DNA of 37,551 bases from Candidatus Rokuibacteriota bacterium (GCA_016184365.1 JACPCW010000106.1:1-37551); one strand, 5' to 3'. Positions 23,151-31,072 are shown, numbered from the stretch's first letter. Program-made: numbers and translations. Notes: generated by a model from the letters alone, not told the origin.

Positions 23151-23962
23151 TCGGCGAACTGCGCCGCGCGCCACCGGAGCGCCGCGCCGAGGCCGTCCTT
23201 CTCGCGGATCTCGTCGAACTTCGTGCCGACGTCCGTCGTGGCCGCATAGAGCGGCGCGACCACGTCGAGGCCCGCGCGAATCGCGTTGCGGAACCCGGCG
23301 GCGTCAGCGCCCCGGTTGATCGCGAGCTTGGTGCCCGCGAGCGCCTCCGGAGAAACCAGCGCGAGCCGGCGGGCGAACTTCATCGTCGCGGCCTGGAGCT
23401 CGGCGCGCGGCACGACGCGGTTCACCATGCCGTACTGGAGCGCCGTCGGCGCGTCGATCGTGTCGCCGAGGTACAGCAGCTCCCGCGCGCGCTTGTAGCC
23501 GATGACGAACGGCATGATGAGCGCCGGGCCGACGTTGGAGAACCGGATCTCCGGCTCGCCGAAGACGGCGTCGGCCGCCGCGATCGTGAGATCGCACATC
23601 ATCGCCAGCTCGCAGCCGCCGCCGAGGCAATGCCCCTGCACCGACGCGATGACCGGCTTGCGCATGTCCCACGGCGTCATCTCGAGCGTGACGTCGTCCG
23701 TGAGCGACTGGTGCCACGCGAGCGCATTGCCTCTGCGCGCAGCACGCGCGGGGTTCGGACCGATGTCGTACCCCGAGCAGAAGGCGCGGCCCTCGGCGCG
23801 GAGCACGACGACGCTCGTCGCCGGATCGCGGTCGGCTTCGTGGAACCGGCCGACCAGCGCGCGTTTGAGGTCGGCGCTGATCGCGTTGAGCTTGTCGGGA
23901 CGATTGAGCGAGATGATGCCGACACGACCGTCGATGCCGTAGGTCACGAGTTCATCAGCCAT
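23147..23962 (-). CDS. Enoyl-CoA hydratase/isomerase (crotonase) family protein
   Basis: A 271-residue crotonase-fold protein. RVGIISLNRPDKLNAI at the N-terminus, the first oxyanion segment EGRAFCSGYDIGPN, the second GHCLGGGCELAMMCDLTIAA and the acidic FGEPEIRFSNVGP are all intact. One of the two usual catalytic glutamates is present in GEPE. The start at 23962 gives the usual family length; longer frames upstream are not coding. It is translationally coupled to the downstream acyl-CoA dehydrogenase-like gene, forming a two-gene catabolic operon. It is divergent from an LLM oxidoreductase 91 bases away. The CoA ester is unknown. Confidence 0.9.
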   Translation of the reverse strand: MADELVTYGIDGRVGIISLNRPDKLNAISADLKRALVGRFHEADRDPATSVVVLRAEGRAFCSGYDIGPNPARAARRGNALAWHQSLTDDVTLEMTPWDMRKPVIASVQGHCLGGGCELAMMCDLTIAAADAVFGEPEIRFSNVGPALIMPFVIGYKRARELLYLGDTIDAPTALQYGMVNRVVPRAELQAATMKFARRLALVSPEALAGTKLAINRGADAAGFRNAIRAGLDVVAPLYAATTDVGTKFDEIREKDGLGAALRWRAAQFAE

Positions 23963-24053
23963 GGCCCGGTGAATCGCACATCGCCCGGAAAATGTCCAGC
24001 CCGCGCCACGCCGGTACGGTACAGTGCCGGAATTCCGCTTCGGAGGACCTGAC

Positions 24054-24989
24054 ATGCGGTTCGGCCTGTTTACCAGCATGGGCTTGCAGACCTGGGCGGG
24101 CGTGCTCGACTTCTGGCGCCATCTCGAGAAGACGGGATGGGACATCGCGTGCGTCACCGACCACTTCATGCCGAACAACCCGGAGCGCGAGGGCGCGATG
24201 CTCGAGTCGTGGAGCACGCTCTCGGCGCTGGCGGCGCTCGTGCCGCGCATGCGCGTCGGGACCATCGTGCTCGGCAACACGTACCGCCATCCGGCGATCG
24301 TCGCGAAGATGGCCGCGCAGGTGGACATCATCTCCGGCGGCCGGCTGATTCTCGGCATCGGGTCCGGCTGGCAGGAAAACGAGCACGAGGCGTACGGCAT
24401 CCCGTTCTACACGATGCGCGAGCGGCTCGAGCGGCTCGATGAAGCGTGCGAGGTCATGCGGCAGCTCTGGACGCAGAAGCGCTCGACGTTCAAGGGCCGC
24501 TTCTACGAGCTGTCGAACGCGCCGCTCGATCCCAAGCCCGTGCAGACGCCGCACCCCGAGCTGATGATCGGCGGCGGCGGCGAGCGCATCACGCTGCGCG
24601 TCGTCGCGAAGCACGCGACGCACTGGAACGTGTGGGGCGGGCCCGCCGTCATCGCGCACAAGGGCAAGATCCTCGACGAGCACTGCGCCGCCGTCGGCCG
24701 CGATCCGAAGTCGATCCGCCGGTCGGGCAACATGGCGCTGCTCATCACGGACAAGCGGTCGGACTGCGACGCGCTCGCCGAATCGATCGCGAGGCGCATG
24801 GGACGCCACGCTGCGAACGCGGTGGATACGTGCCTGGCCGGGACGCCCGATCAGATTCGCGAGCGGCTGCGCCAGCTGCGCGCTGCGGGCGCGGACACGG
24901 TGTTCTTCCCGACGATGTTCCGGCCGCTGCCGGAGCTGGTGCGCGACCTCGACCGGTTCATCACGGACATCGCGCCGGAATTCCGGTAG
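24054..24989 (+). CDS. LLM-class F420-dependent oxidoreductase
   Basis: A 311-residue luciferase-like barrel: MRFGLFTSMGLQTWAGVLDF, WDIACVTDHFMPNNPEREGA, RVGTIVLGNTYRHPAIVAKM, GRLILGIGSGWQENEHEAYG and GGGGERITLRVVAKHATHWN. The GSGW-x-x-x-E-H and MIGGGG segments are typical of F420-dependent members. A good GGAGG site lies eight bases before the ATG. TACAGT at 24020-24025 is a possible -10. It is monocistronic and followed by a hairpin at the stop codon. The substrate is unknown. Confidence 0.9.
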   Translation: MRFGLFTSMGLQTWAGVLDFWRHLEKTGWDIACVTDHFMPNNPEREGAMLESWSTLSALAALVPRMRVGTIVLGNTYRHPAIVAKMAAQVDIISGGRLILGIGSGWQENEHEAYGIPFYTMRERLERLDEACEVMRQLWTQKRSTFKGRFYELSNAPLDPKPVQTPHPELMIGGGGERITLRVVAKHATHWNVWGGPAVIAHKGKILDEHCAAVGRDPKSIRRSGNMALLITDKRSDCDALAESIARRMGRHAANAVDTCLAGTPDQIRERLRQLRAAGADTVFFPTMFRPLPELVRDLDRFITDIAPEFR

Positions 24990-25011
24990 CCGAGGGGGCG
25001 GCCCCTCGGCT
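24988..25011. terminator. Hairpin between convergent genes
   Basis: AGCCGAGGGG (24988-24997) pairs perfectly with CCCCTCGGCT (25002-25011) around a four-base loop GCGG. The stem begins inside the TAG stop of the LLM gene and lies 20 bases from the stop of the convergent RRM gene. It lacks a T-tract but is strong enough to act in both directions. Confidence 0.55.
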
Positions 25012-25030
25012 GCCGGTCAGCGTGAAGCGC

Positions 25031-25333
25031 TCAGCGCCAGTTGCCGCCGCCGCCGAAGCCGTCGCGACCACCACCGCCGCCGCCGGTCTTCGGCTTCGAG
25101 ATCTCCACCTTGAGCGATCGGCCGTCGAGGTCCCGGCCGTTGAGCGCCTGGACCGCCTTGTTCGCTTCCTCGGTCGTCGCCATCTCGACGAAGCCGAAGC
25201 CGCGCGACTGGCCGGTGTCACGATCGGTGACGACCGTCGCGGACACGACCTCGCCGGACTGCGAGAACACTTCGCGAAGCCGCTCGCTCGTGGTGCTGAA
25301 GGCGATACCGCCGACGAACAGTTTCTGAGCCAT
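25031..25333 (-). CDS. Single-RRM glycine-tailed RNA-binding protein
   Basis: A 100-residue protein with one RNA recognition motif. RNP2 is KLFVGG (residues 4-9) and RNP1 is RGFGFVEM (44-51), followed by a glycine-rich tail (GGGGGGRDGFGGGGNWR). This matches the small bacterial and cyanobacterial RRM proteins thought to act as RNA chaperones, often cold-inducible. A strong AGGAG site precedes ATG 25333. The leader upstream is AT-richer than its surroundings and long (about 120 bases), as is common for cold-shock messages. It is monocistronic. Confidence 0.9.
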   Translation of the reverse strand: MAQKLFVGGIAFSTTSERLREVFSQSGEVVSATVVTDRDTGQSRGFGFVEMATTEEANKAVQALNGRDLDGRSLKVEISKPKTGGGGGGRDGFGGGGNWR

Positions 25334-25482
25334 GAACCGTCTCCTGACTATTCTTCCGTGATTGTTGCGACGTCCCCGAACACGGAAGTAACCGTGAGAC
25401 GCGATCCGGCCTGAGAGGACTCCGAGGTGAGCCGACCATCGGGCGAGACGTCGATGACAATACACGAACCCCGTGCCAATAG
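25334..25482 (-). promoter_or_regulatory. Leader and promoter region of the RRM gene
   Basis: The minus strand before the RRM start holds AACAATCACGGAAGAATAG just ahead of the AGGAG site, an unusually AT-rich stretch for this genome. A TATTGT at 25457-25462 could be the -10, giving a leader of about 120 bases; no good -35 is seen. Post-transcriptional temperature control is conceivable but is inference. Confidence 0.35.
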
Positions 25483-26577
25483 CTACCGCTCGCCTCGGAC
25501 CCGTGTTCGAGCCATGGGTCGAGCGGCAAGCACACGTGCGAACGCGGTGACGAACCGCTGCATGTGCTCGCGCGTGCCGATCGTGAGCCGGAAGCTGCCG
25601 TCGATCACCGGCTTGCGCGCCATGCTTCGCACCAGGATGCCCTCGGCGCGGAGCGCGTCGACCACGCCGGCGAGATCCTGCGGCGGCCACACGAGGACGT
25701 AGTTCCCGCCGCCGGCGTGGTGACGGACACCGAGGCGCGTGAGCTCGGCGACCGTCCACGTCTTCGCCGCGAGCACCTCGTCGACGTAGCGCCGCATGTG
25801 CTCGCGATCGGCCATCGCCGCCTTGCCGGCCACGACCGCGAACATGTTGATGTCGTACGGTCCGGTCACCCGCCGCAGGCGTTCGACGATCGTCGGATGC
25901 CCGATGGCGAAGCCGAGCCGTAGCGCGGCGATCCCCGCGTCCTTCGACAGCGACTGCAGCGCGACGACATTGGGCAGTTCGAGCCCCGCGGGCACCACCG
26001 ACTGCCCCGTGAACGCCGCGTAGAGCTCGTCGACGACGATCAGCGTGTCGGGCGCCGAGCGCGCGAGCCCGATGATCGTCTCCGGCGCGATCAGCGTGCC
26101 GGTCGGATTGTTCGGGTTGCAGACGAACAGCAGGCGCGGCCGCGCCCCGAGACGCCGCGTGACCGCCGCAAGCGGATACGACAGATCGCCGGCGTACGGA
26201 ATCTCCTCGATCGTCATGCCCTGCTGCTGCGCGCACGGCTCGTAGTAGCCGAACGTCGGCACGGTCGTGAGGAACGTGCCGCCCTTCTCGCCGTAGGCGT
26301 CGAACACGGCGCGGATCGCGGCGTCGACGCCGTTGAACGCTTCGACGTGCCGCGGATCGACCCCGAGCGTCGCGGCGAACGCTTCGTCGAGCCCCGCGTA
26401 CTCCGGATACGTGGCGTACGCCTCCGGCCCGAGCGCGCGAATCGCCTCGACGACCTTCGGGCTCGGCCCGAGGCTGCTTTCGTTGAAGTCGAGACGCAGC
26501 ATCGTGCGACGGCCCTCGAGCGGCGCGACGTACGGCGTGAGCGCCTCCACGTCCGGTTTGGCTGGGGGCCCCGACAT
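25483..26577 (-). CDS. PLP-dependent aminotransferase, HisC-like class I/II
   Basis: A 364-residue fold-type I aminotransferase. NPNNPTG (154-160), Asp in VVDELYAAF, the PLP lysine Lys212 in LQSLSKDAGIAALRLG and Arg in GSFRLTIGTREHM are as in histidinol-phosphate aminotransferases. No his genes are nearby, so the amino donor or acceptor is uncertain. The start is notable. ATG 26577 lies in the loop of a palindromic element, but the frame stays open to an ATG at 26649 that overlaps the upstream PIG-L gene stop (ATGA) and would add 24 residues encoded largely by the element. Both starts are plausible. It is the second gene of an operon with the PIG-L deacetylase. Confidence 0.85.
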   Translation of the reverse strand: MSGPPAKPDVEALTPYVAPLEGRRTMLRLDFNESSLGPSPKVVEAIRALGPEAYATYPEYAGLDEAFAATLGVDPRHVEAFNGVDAAIRAVFDAYGEKGGTFLTTVPTFGYYEPCAQQQGMTIEEIPYAGDLSYPLAAVTRRLGARPRLLFVCNPNNPTGTLIAPETIIGLARSAPDTLIVVDELYAAFTGQSVVPAGLELPNVVALQSLSKDAGIAALRLGFAIGHPTIVERLRRVTGPYDINMFAVVAGKAAMADREHMRRYVDEVLAAKTWTVAELTRLGVRHHAGGGNYVLVWPPQDLAGVVDALRAEGILVRSMARKPVIDGSFRLTIGTREHMQRFVTAFARVLAARPMARTRVRGER

Positions 26578-26612
26578 GGCCCCCAGACCCCCCGACGCTC
26601 GGCCGTCGCCGG
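26564..26612 (+). repeat. Two-hairpin palindromic element, copy at the aminotransferase 5' end
   Basis: Hairpin 1 (26564-26584) is base-for-base the same as at 6295 and 31761: GGGGGCC, loop CCGACAT, GGCCCCC. An imperfect second hairpin follows: CGGC at 26609-26612 is its inner arm, and the element continues to about 26630 (CGGCC). On the minus strand the loop supplies the ATG of the aminotransferase gene. The element fills the space between the PIG-L stop and that ATG and is open in frame. Confidence 0.8.
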
Positions 26613-26645
26613 CGGAGCCGTCGCCGGCCTCGATGGCGCGTTCCG

Positions 26646-27389
26646 TCATCGTCGCGCCACGAGCCGCCGGAACACCGCGCCGTACTCGAAGCCGTACCCG
26701 CGCGCCTGCTCCGCCGCGTTGTGCTTGATGCGATCCCCGATCGTCTTGCCGGTGGGCACGTTGAAGCCCGCCACCTGGCTGTCGTGACGGACGAGCGCGG
26801 CGATCTGCCGATCGATCGTCTCCGTGACGTCGACGATCACGTTCGGCTCGTCCATGCCCCAGTACCAGAGCTCGCGGACCTTGTGCGGCTCGAGCCCTTC
26901 ACCGGTAAGGTGTTCCGGGAAGTGCAGGTGGTCCCGCGCGTACGGATACACGGCGTCGGTGGTGACGAGACCCGCCTTGCGATGGTCGCGATGCTGGAAG
27001 CCATGAATGCGGTACGGGTCGTGAACGAAGACGGTGTGCGGACGATGGCGGCGGATCGCGCGGACGACGTCGCCCAGGAACTCGCGCGTGTCCTCGAGCG
27101 CACCGTCGGGATAGCCGAGCATGACGACGTGCTTCACGCCCATGAAGTCCGCGGCGGCACGCTGCTCGTCGGCGCGCTTCGGCGCGAGCTGCTCCGGCGT
27201 CAGCGAGCGGTCGGCGGTGCCGGCGCCGCCGTTCGTGCACAGCACGTAGGCCACTTCGCAGCCGGCGGCGATCCACCTCGCGACGACACCGCCCGACCCG
27301 ATCTCCGCGTCATCGGGGTGAGCGAAGATCACCATCGCGCGATCGGGCGTGTCCGTGACGATCTCGAGCTTCCGGTCTCCCATGGGCAT
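26646..27389 (-). CDS. PIG-L/LmbE-family N-acetylglucosamine deacetylase-like protein
   Basis: A 247-residue zinc hydrolase. AHPDDAEIG (His24, Asp26, Asp27) is the signature of PIG-L deacetylases; the third ligand is in HGFQHRDHRKAG. Further family segments are VLCTNGGAGTAD and RADEQRAAADFMGVKHVVML. Candidate starts are 27398, 27389 and 27383. TAGAAT at 27397-27402 is a good -10 and overlaps the first, so I use 27389, seven bases after it. It probably deacetylates an N-acyl sugar or amino compound. It is divergent from the MetE-like gene, sharing a 100-base promoter region, and leads an operon with the aminotransferase. Confidence 0.85.
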   Translation of the reverse strand: MPMGDRKLEIVTDTPDRAMVIFAHPDDAEIGSGGVVARWIAAGCEVAYVLCTNGGAGTADRSLTPEQLAPKRADEQRAAADFMGVKHVVMLGYPDGALEDTREFLGDVVRAIRRHRPHTVFVHDPYRIHGFQHRDHRKAGLVTTDAVYPYARDHLHFPEHLTGEGLEPHKVRELWYWGMDEPNVIVDVTETIDRQIAALVRHDSQVAGFNVPTGKTIGDRIKHNAAEQARGYGFEYGAVFRRLVARR

Positions 27390-27422
27390 GACGGGCATTC
27401 TACCGAAGACGGGCGGACGCGC

Positions 27423-27451
27423 TTGACGTGCCGGACCGCGGGCGGTATGAG
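27423..27451 (+). promoter_or_regulatory. Sigma-70-type promoter for the MetE-like gene cluster
   Basis: TTGACG (27423-27428) and TATGAG (27446-27451) are separated by exactly 17 bases, the clearest housekeeping promoter in the window. Transcription would start near 27458 and give a leader of about 30 bases with AAGGAG before ATG 27488. The divergent PIG-L promoter (-10 TAGAAT, 27397-27402 on the minus strand) lies next to it, so the two may be co-regulated. Confidence 0.7.
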
Positions 27452-27487
27452 TGCGACCCTCGGCGGAGTCCGTGAAGGAGAACCAGC

Positions 27488-28636
27488 ATGATCGCGCGTT
27501 CCGACGTCGTCGGCAGCCTGCTGCGCCCCGCCTATTTGAAGGAAGCCCGCGAGCAGGCCCGCACGGGCCGGCTCGGCGCGGCCGAGCTGCGCGCCGTGGA
27601 AGATCGCGCGGTGCGAGAGGCCATCGCGCTGCAGGAGTCCGCGGGCATCGACGTCGTCACCGACGGCGAATTCCGGCGCAATTCCTGGGTGGTGACGATT
27701 CCGCTGCGCGAGGTCGGCATTCCGCATGCGCCGCTCGCCGGCTACGAGTTCCTGCCCGCGGACCCGGGCTGGTGGTCGCTCTGGAAAGAGCCCGACGGCA
27801 AGCCGGCCCACGTGTGGACCTTCCCGACGCGGCCGTTCATCACGAAGAAGCTGACCGTGGTGCGCGACATCGTCGCCGACGAGTACGCCTTCCTGAAGGC
27901 GAACGCCACCCACCGCACGAAGCTGACGATTCCCGCCCCGAGCTGGCACCGCATCTTCTGGGACCCGAAGCATTCGCGCGACGCCTATCCGACGCCCGAG
28001 GACTTTCTCCGCGACGTCGCCCGGTATCTGCGCGAGGACGTCGTGCGGAAGGTCATCGCCCTCGGCGGCGACTACGTGCAGATGGACGCGCCGAACTACG
28101 CCCAGTGGCACGTCGATCCCGACAACCGCGCGGCGTTCGAGCGTTGGGGCCACGACATGACCGCGGAGCTCCGCGCCGACGCCGAGATCGACGACCTCGT
28201 GTTCGACGGCATCCGCGGCCTCACGCGCGCAATCCACATCTGTCGCGGTAACGCGCCGGGCGGCCGCTGGCTCGCCAACGGCGGATACGACCGCATCGCG
28301 GGCGAGGTCTTCCCTCGCCTGACCAACTACAGCCGGCTGCTCCTCGAGTACGACACACCGCGCGCCGGGGATTTCAGCCCGCTGAAGCACGTGCGGCCCG
28401 ACACCGGCGTCGTCCTGGGGCTGCTCACGACGAAGCAGGGCGCGCTCGAAGACGTGGCGGCGATCGAGCGTCGCATTCACGAAGCGACGCCGTACATTCC
28501 GCTCGAGCGCCTCGCGCTGTCGCCGCAATGCGGCTTCGCGTCCGGCGAGATCGGCAATCCGCTGACGCCCGAAGAACAGGAAGCGAAGCTGCGCCGGGTC
28601 GGCGACGTCGCCCGTCGCGTCTGGGGTCGCGCGTGA
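27488..28636 (+). CDS. Cobalamin-independent methionine synthase (MetE) C-terminal-domain-like protein
   Basis: A 382-residue TIM barrel of the MetE/UroD-like superfamily without the MetE N-terminal half. The DVVTDGEFRRNSW and GGDYVQMDAPNYAQW segments are family hallmarks. The zinc site appears as His250 and Cys252 (AIHICRGN) and Cys348 (SPQCGF). It shows the usual sequence of short MetE-like proteins in heterotrophs, which transfer methyl groups from varied donors or act as epoxyalkane:CoM transferase-like enzymes. The methyl donor here is unknown. It heads a gene run with an amidohydrolase, a metallo-beta-lactamase-fold protein and RraA. Its stop is followed at once by a palindromic element. 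Confidence 0.85.
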   Translation: MIARSDVVGSLLRPAYLKEAREQARTGRLGAAELRAVEDRAVREAIALQESAGIDVVTDGEFRRNSWVVTIPLREVGIPHAPLAGYEFLPADPGWWSLWKEPDGKPAHVWTFPTRPFITKKLTVVRDIVADEYAFLKANATHRTKLTIPAPSWHRIFWDPKHSRDAYPTPEDFLRDVARYLREDVVRKVIALGGDYVQMDAPNYAQWHVDPDNRAAFERWGHDMTAELRADAEIDDLVFDGIRGLTRAIHICRGNAPGGRWLANGGYDRIAGEVFPRLTNYSRLLLEYDTPRAGDFSPLKHVRPDTGVVLGLLTTKQGALEDVAAIERRIHEATPYIPLERLALSPQCGFASGEIGNPLTPEEQEAKLRRVGDVARRVWGRA

Positions 28637-28650
28637 GCACGCGTGATCGA

Positions 28651-28717
28651 GGAGCGCGACGGGTCCCCCGGCGCGCTCCGAGCGCGGGGGGTGGGGGGGC
28701 CATGTCCGAGCCCCCAC
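28651..28717 (-). repeat. Two-hairpin palindromic element, copy at the amidohydrolase start
   Basis: Hairpin 2 is GGAGCGCG (28651-28658) with CGCGCTCC (28672-28679), its loop containing an inner CGGG/CCCG pair. Hairpin 1 is GGGGGC (28695-28700) with GCCCCC (28710-28715). The ATG of the amidohydrolase (28702-28704) lies in the loop of hairpin 1. The orientation relative to the downstream gene matches the copies at 26564 and 30021. Confidence 0.75.
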
Positions 28718-30003
28718 GTAAATTCGATCTCGTGCTGCGCGGCGGGCGCGTCATCGATCCCGCGCGTCACGTCGATCGACGGCTCGACGTCGGCATTCGC
28801 GACGGCAAGATCGCCGAGGTGCGCGCCGGCATCGGCACAGACGAGGCGCGCACGTCGATCGACGTGCGAGACCGCCTCGTGATTCCCGGCATGATCGACA
28901 CGCACGCCCACGTCTATCAGTACGTGACCGGCAGCTTCGGCATGAATCCCGATCTGGTCGGCATCCGATCCGGCGTGACGACGGTGGTCGACCAGGGCGG
29001 CGCCGCGCCGCTCACGATCCAGGGCTTCCGGAAGTTCATCGTCGAGCCCGCGGCGACGCGCGTGTTCGCGTTCGTCTCGAACTACCTCGTCGGGGGCCTC
29101 GTCGGCCATCGCTACACGGAGCTCTACGGCCCGCGCGGGATCAACGTGCGCGAGACGATCCGGGCGATCGAGGACAACCGCGACATCGTGAAGGGCATCA
29201 AGGCGCACGCCGAGGTCGGCGGGTATTCGCGATGGGGCATCGAGACGCTCAAGCTCGCGAAGGAAGCGTCACGCAAGACGGGCGTGCCGGTGTACGTGCA
29301 CCTCGGGCGCCTGTGGGCGGAGGCCGACGGCACGCGCATCGATCCGGACGTGATCACGCCCGAGATGATCCCGCTGCTGGATCCCGGCGACATCCTCGCG
29401 CACCCGTTCACGAAGAACATCGGCGCGTTCGTCTCGCGGGACGGCAAGGTGCATCCGCTGGTGTTCGAGGCGATCCAGCGCGGCGTGCGCATCGACATCG
29501 GCCGCGGGGGCCACATGAGCTTCCATGCCGCCCGCCTCGTGCTCGACGCGGGGATCGTGCCGTTCACCGTCGGCGCCGACATCCACGGCTACACGATCCG
29601 CCGTCCCGAAGACGGCTCGTGGGATGCCGGCTACTTCGACGAGCGCCGCGCGCGGCGCCGCGAGCCGGGCCGATCGATCGGCGGGGCGGCCGTGTTCAGC
29701 CTCGTCCAGGTCATGAACGAGCTGCTCGCGCTCGGCCTCGGACTCCGCGACGTCGTCGCGATGGTGACGTCCAATGCGGCGGTCGCCGCCGGGCTCGACG
29801 GCCAGCTCGGGTCGCTCGCGCCGGGCACGGTCGCCGACGTCTCCGTGCTCGCGCGCGACGTCGGCCGCTGGTCGCTGGAAGACAGTCTCGGCGTCACGCT
29901 CGGCGCGACGGAGCGACTGCGGCCGGACTTCGCGTTGAAGGCCGGCGTGATGCATCGCGCGGACTCGCCGCTCCTCTTCGAGTCGCTGACGGAGGTCGCG
30001 TGA
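28702..30003 (+). CDS. Metal-dependent amidohydrolase (dihydroorotase/deacetylase-like)
   Basis: A 433-residue enzyme of the urease-type amidohydrolase superfamily. His68 and His70 (DTHAHVYQ), Lys167 (VKGIKAHAEVGG, the probable carbamylated bridge), His200 (VYVHLG), His234 (ILAHPFTKN) and Asp293 (VGADIHG) form a complete binuclear site. It resembles the amidohydrolase/deacetylase subgroup annotated beside RraA-like genes. ATG 28702 sits in the loop of a palindromic element. The frame is also open to GTG 28633, which overlaps the MetE-like stop by GTGA and would add 23 residues from the element. The substrate is unknown; a cyclic amide or N-acyl amino acid is likely by family. Confidence 0.9.
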   Translation: MSEPPRKFDLVLRGGRVIDPARHVDRRLDVGIRDGKIAEVRAGIGTDEARTSIDVRDRLVIPGMIDTHAHVYQYVTGSFGMNPDLVGIRSGVTTVVDQGGAAPLTIQGFRKFIVEPAATRVFAFVSNYLVGGLVGHRYTELYGPRGINVRETIRAIEDNRDIVKGIKAHAEVGGYSRWGIETLKLAKEASRKTGVPVYVHLGRLWAEADGTRIDPDVITPEMIPLLDPGDILAHPFTKNIGAFVSRDGKVHPLVFEAIQRGVRIDIGRGGHMSFHAARLVLDAGIVPFTVGADIHGYTIRRPEDGSWDAGYFDERRARRREPGRSIGGAAVFSLVQVMNELLALGLGLRDVVAMVTSNAAVAAGLDGQLGSLAPGTVADVSVLARDVGRWSLEDSLGVTLGATERLRPDFALKAGVMHRADSPLLFESLTEVA

Positions 30004-30020
30004 CGGCGCCGGTAGACGAC

Positions 30021-30090
30021 GAGCGGCCCGGCGGAGCCGGGCCGCTCGGAGCGCCGGGGGGTCAGGGGGGCCATGTCAGGGCCCCCCTGA
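30021..30090 (-). repeat. Two-hairpin palindromic element, copy before the metallo-beta-lactamase gene
   Basis: Hairpin 2 has a perfect 12-bp stem, GAGCGGCCCGGC (30021-30032) and GCCGGGCCGCTC (30036-30047), with loop GGA. Hairpin 1 has an 11-bp stem, TCAGGGGGGCC (30062-30072) and GGCCCCCCTGA (30080-30090), with loop ATGTCAG. The last base of the stem is the A of the ATG of the downstream gene. Confidence 0.85.
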
Positions 30091-31019
30091 TGGAGGTCGA
30101 TCGGATCACCGTCACGACCGTCGTCGACAACTACATCGATGCGCTGCGGCGTGACGAGGCGGTGGCGCGACGGTTCAGCCGCCTGATCGCCCGCAAGATG
30201 CAGGATCTCCGCGCCGAGCACGGCCTCGCGCACATGGTCGAAGTGACGCGGGGCGCGACGACAACACGCGTGGCGTTCGACTTCGGCCAGACCGACGCCT
30301 GCTTCAACCACAACGTCCGCGAGCTCGGCCTGGACGTCGCGCGCATCGACGCGATCGCGCTGTCGCACGGCCATCGCGATCACTTCGGTGGGCTCATCGG
30401 CTTCCTGCACGCCTACCGCCGCTTCATGCGGAAGGACCTCACGTTCTACGGCGGCGCCGACCATTTCCTGCCGCGCTTCAACGACGACGGGAGCGAGCGC
30501 ATCTACATCGGCCGCCTCGACCGGCAGGAGATCGAGCGGTACGGCATCACCGTCGACACGGTGCGCGAGCCGCGGGCCATCGCCGACGGCGTCCTCCTGA
30601 GCGGCGAGATGGACACGCAGGAATCGTTCGAGCCGATCCCGCCGAGCCTGAAAGTCGAACGCGACGGCGCGGTCGTGCCCGACACGTTCATCGGCGAGCA
30701 GACGATGCTCGCGAACGTGCGCGGACGCGGGCTGGTCGTCGTCACCTCGTGCTCGCACCGCGGCATCGTCGGCATCTGCCGGAACGCGGTGCGGATCACC
30801 GGGGTGCCGAAGGTGCACGCGGTCGTCGGCGGCTTTCACCTGAGCGGCCTCAGCGACGAGCGCGTCACGCGCGTCGTCGACGCGTTTCACGAGCTCGGCG
30901 TCGACCACATCGTGCCGCAGCACTGCACGGGCATCGAAGCGATCGCCACGCTCTATCACCGCCTGCCGAAGCAGATGGTGGTGAGCTCGGTCGGCACCAC
31001 CTTCACCTTCGGCGGGTGA
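30090..31019 (+). CDS. Metallo-beta-lactamase-fold hydrolase (MJ0301-like)
   Basis: A 309-residue MBL-fold protein. The metal motif is SHGHRDH (His93, His95, Asp97, His98); later ligands are in TSCSHRGIVGICRN (the His of CSHRG), GGFHLSG and PQHCTG. The sequence pattern DFGQT, CSHRGI and GGFHL fits the family annotated as 7,8-dihydropterin-6-yl-methyl-4-aminobenzene-phosphate synthase-like. The biochemical role of most members is not established. ATG 30090 directly abuts the palindromic element. The frame also runs through the element to a GTG at 30000 that overlaps the amidohydrolase stop (GTGA). It is part of the MetE-like/amidohydrolase/RraA run. Confidence 0.85.
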   Translation: MEVDRITVTTVVDNYIDALRRDEAVARRFSRLIARKMQDLRAEHGLAHMVEVTRGATTTRVAFDFGQTDACFNHNVRELGLDVARIDAIALSHGHRDHFGGLIGFLHAYRRFMRKDLTFYGGADHFLPRFNDDGSERIYIGRLDRQEIERYGITVDTVREPRAIADGVLLSGEMDTQESFEPIPPSLKVERDGAVVPDTFIGEQTMLANVRGRGLVVVTSCSHRGIVGICRNAVRITGVPKVHAVVGGFHLSGLSDERVTRVVDAFHELGVDHIVPQHCTGIEAIATLYHRLPKQMVVSSVGTTFTFGG

Positions 31020-31034
31020 CCATCGGCGGAGTGA

Positions 31035-31040
31035 TACACT
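31035..31040 (+). promoter_or_regulatory. Candidate extended -10 (TGATACACT) before the RraA gene
   Basis: TACACT preceded by TG-A forms an extended -10. It lies 15 bases after the stop of the metallo-beta-lactamase gene and 32 before ATG 31073, so RraA may have its own promoter in addition to read-through. Confidence 0.35.
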
Positions 31041-31072
31041 CCGCGCGCGCCCACACCCCACGTCCATCGGAG

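Noticed and set aside
23960..24400. N-terminal extension of the enoyl-CoA hydratase reading frame
   Set aside because: The extension overlaps the divergent LLM gene and its promoter and is not crotonase-like; ATG 23962 gives the normal length.
25041..25328. Proline/serine-rich plus-strand frame opposite the RRM gene
   Set aside because: It is the reverse complement of the glycine-rich tail and RRM core; the minus strand has intact RNP motifs and a strong ribosome binding site.
27403..27487. A cobalamin or SAM riboswitch before the MetE-like gene
   Set aside because: The promoter leaves a leader of only about 30 bases, too short for either riboswitch, and no conserved box is visible.
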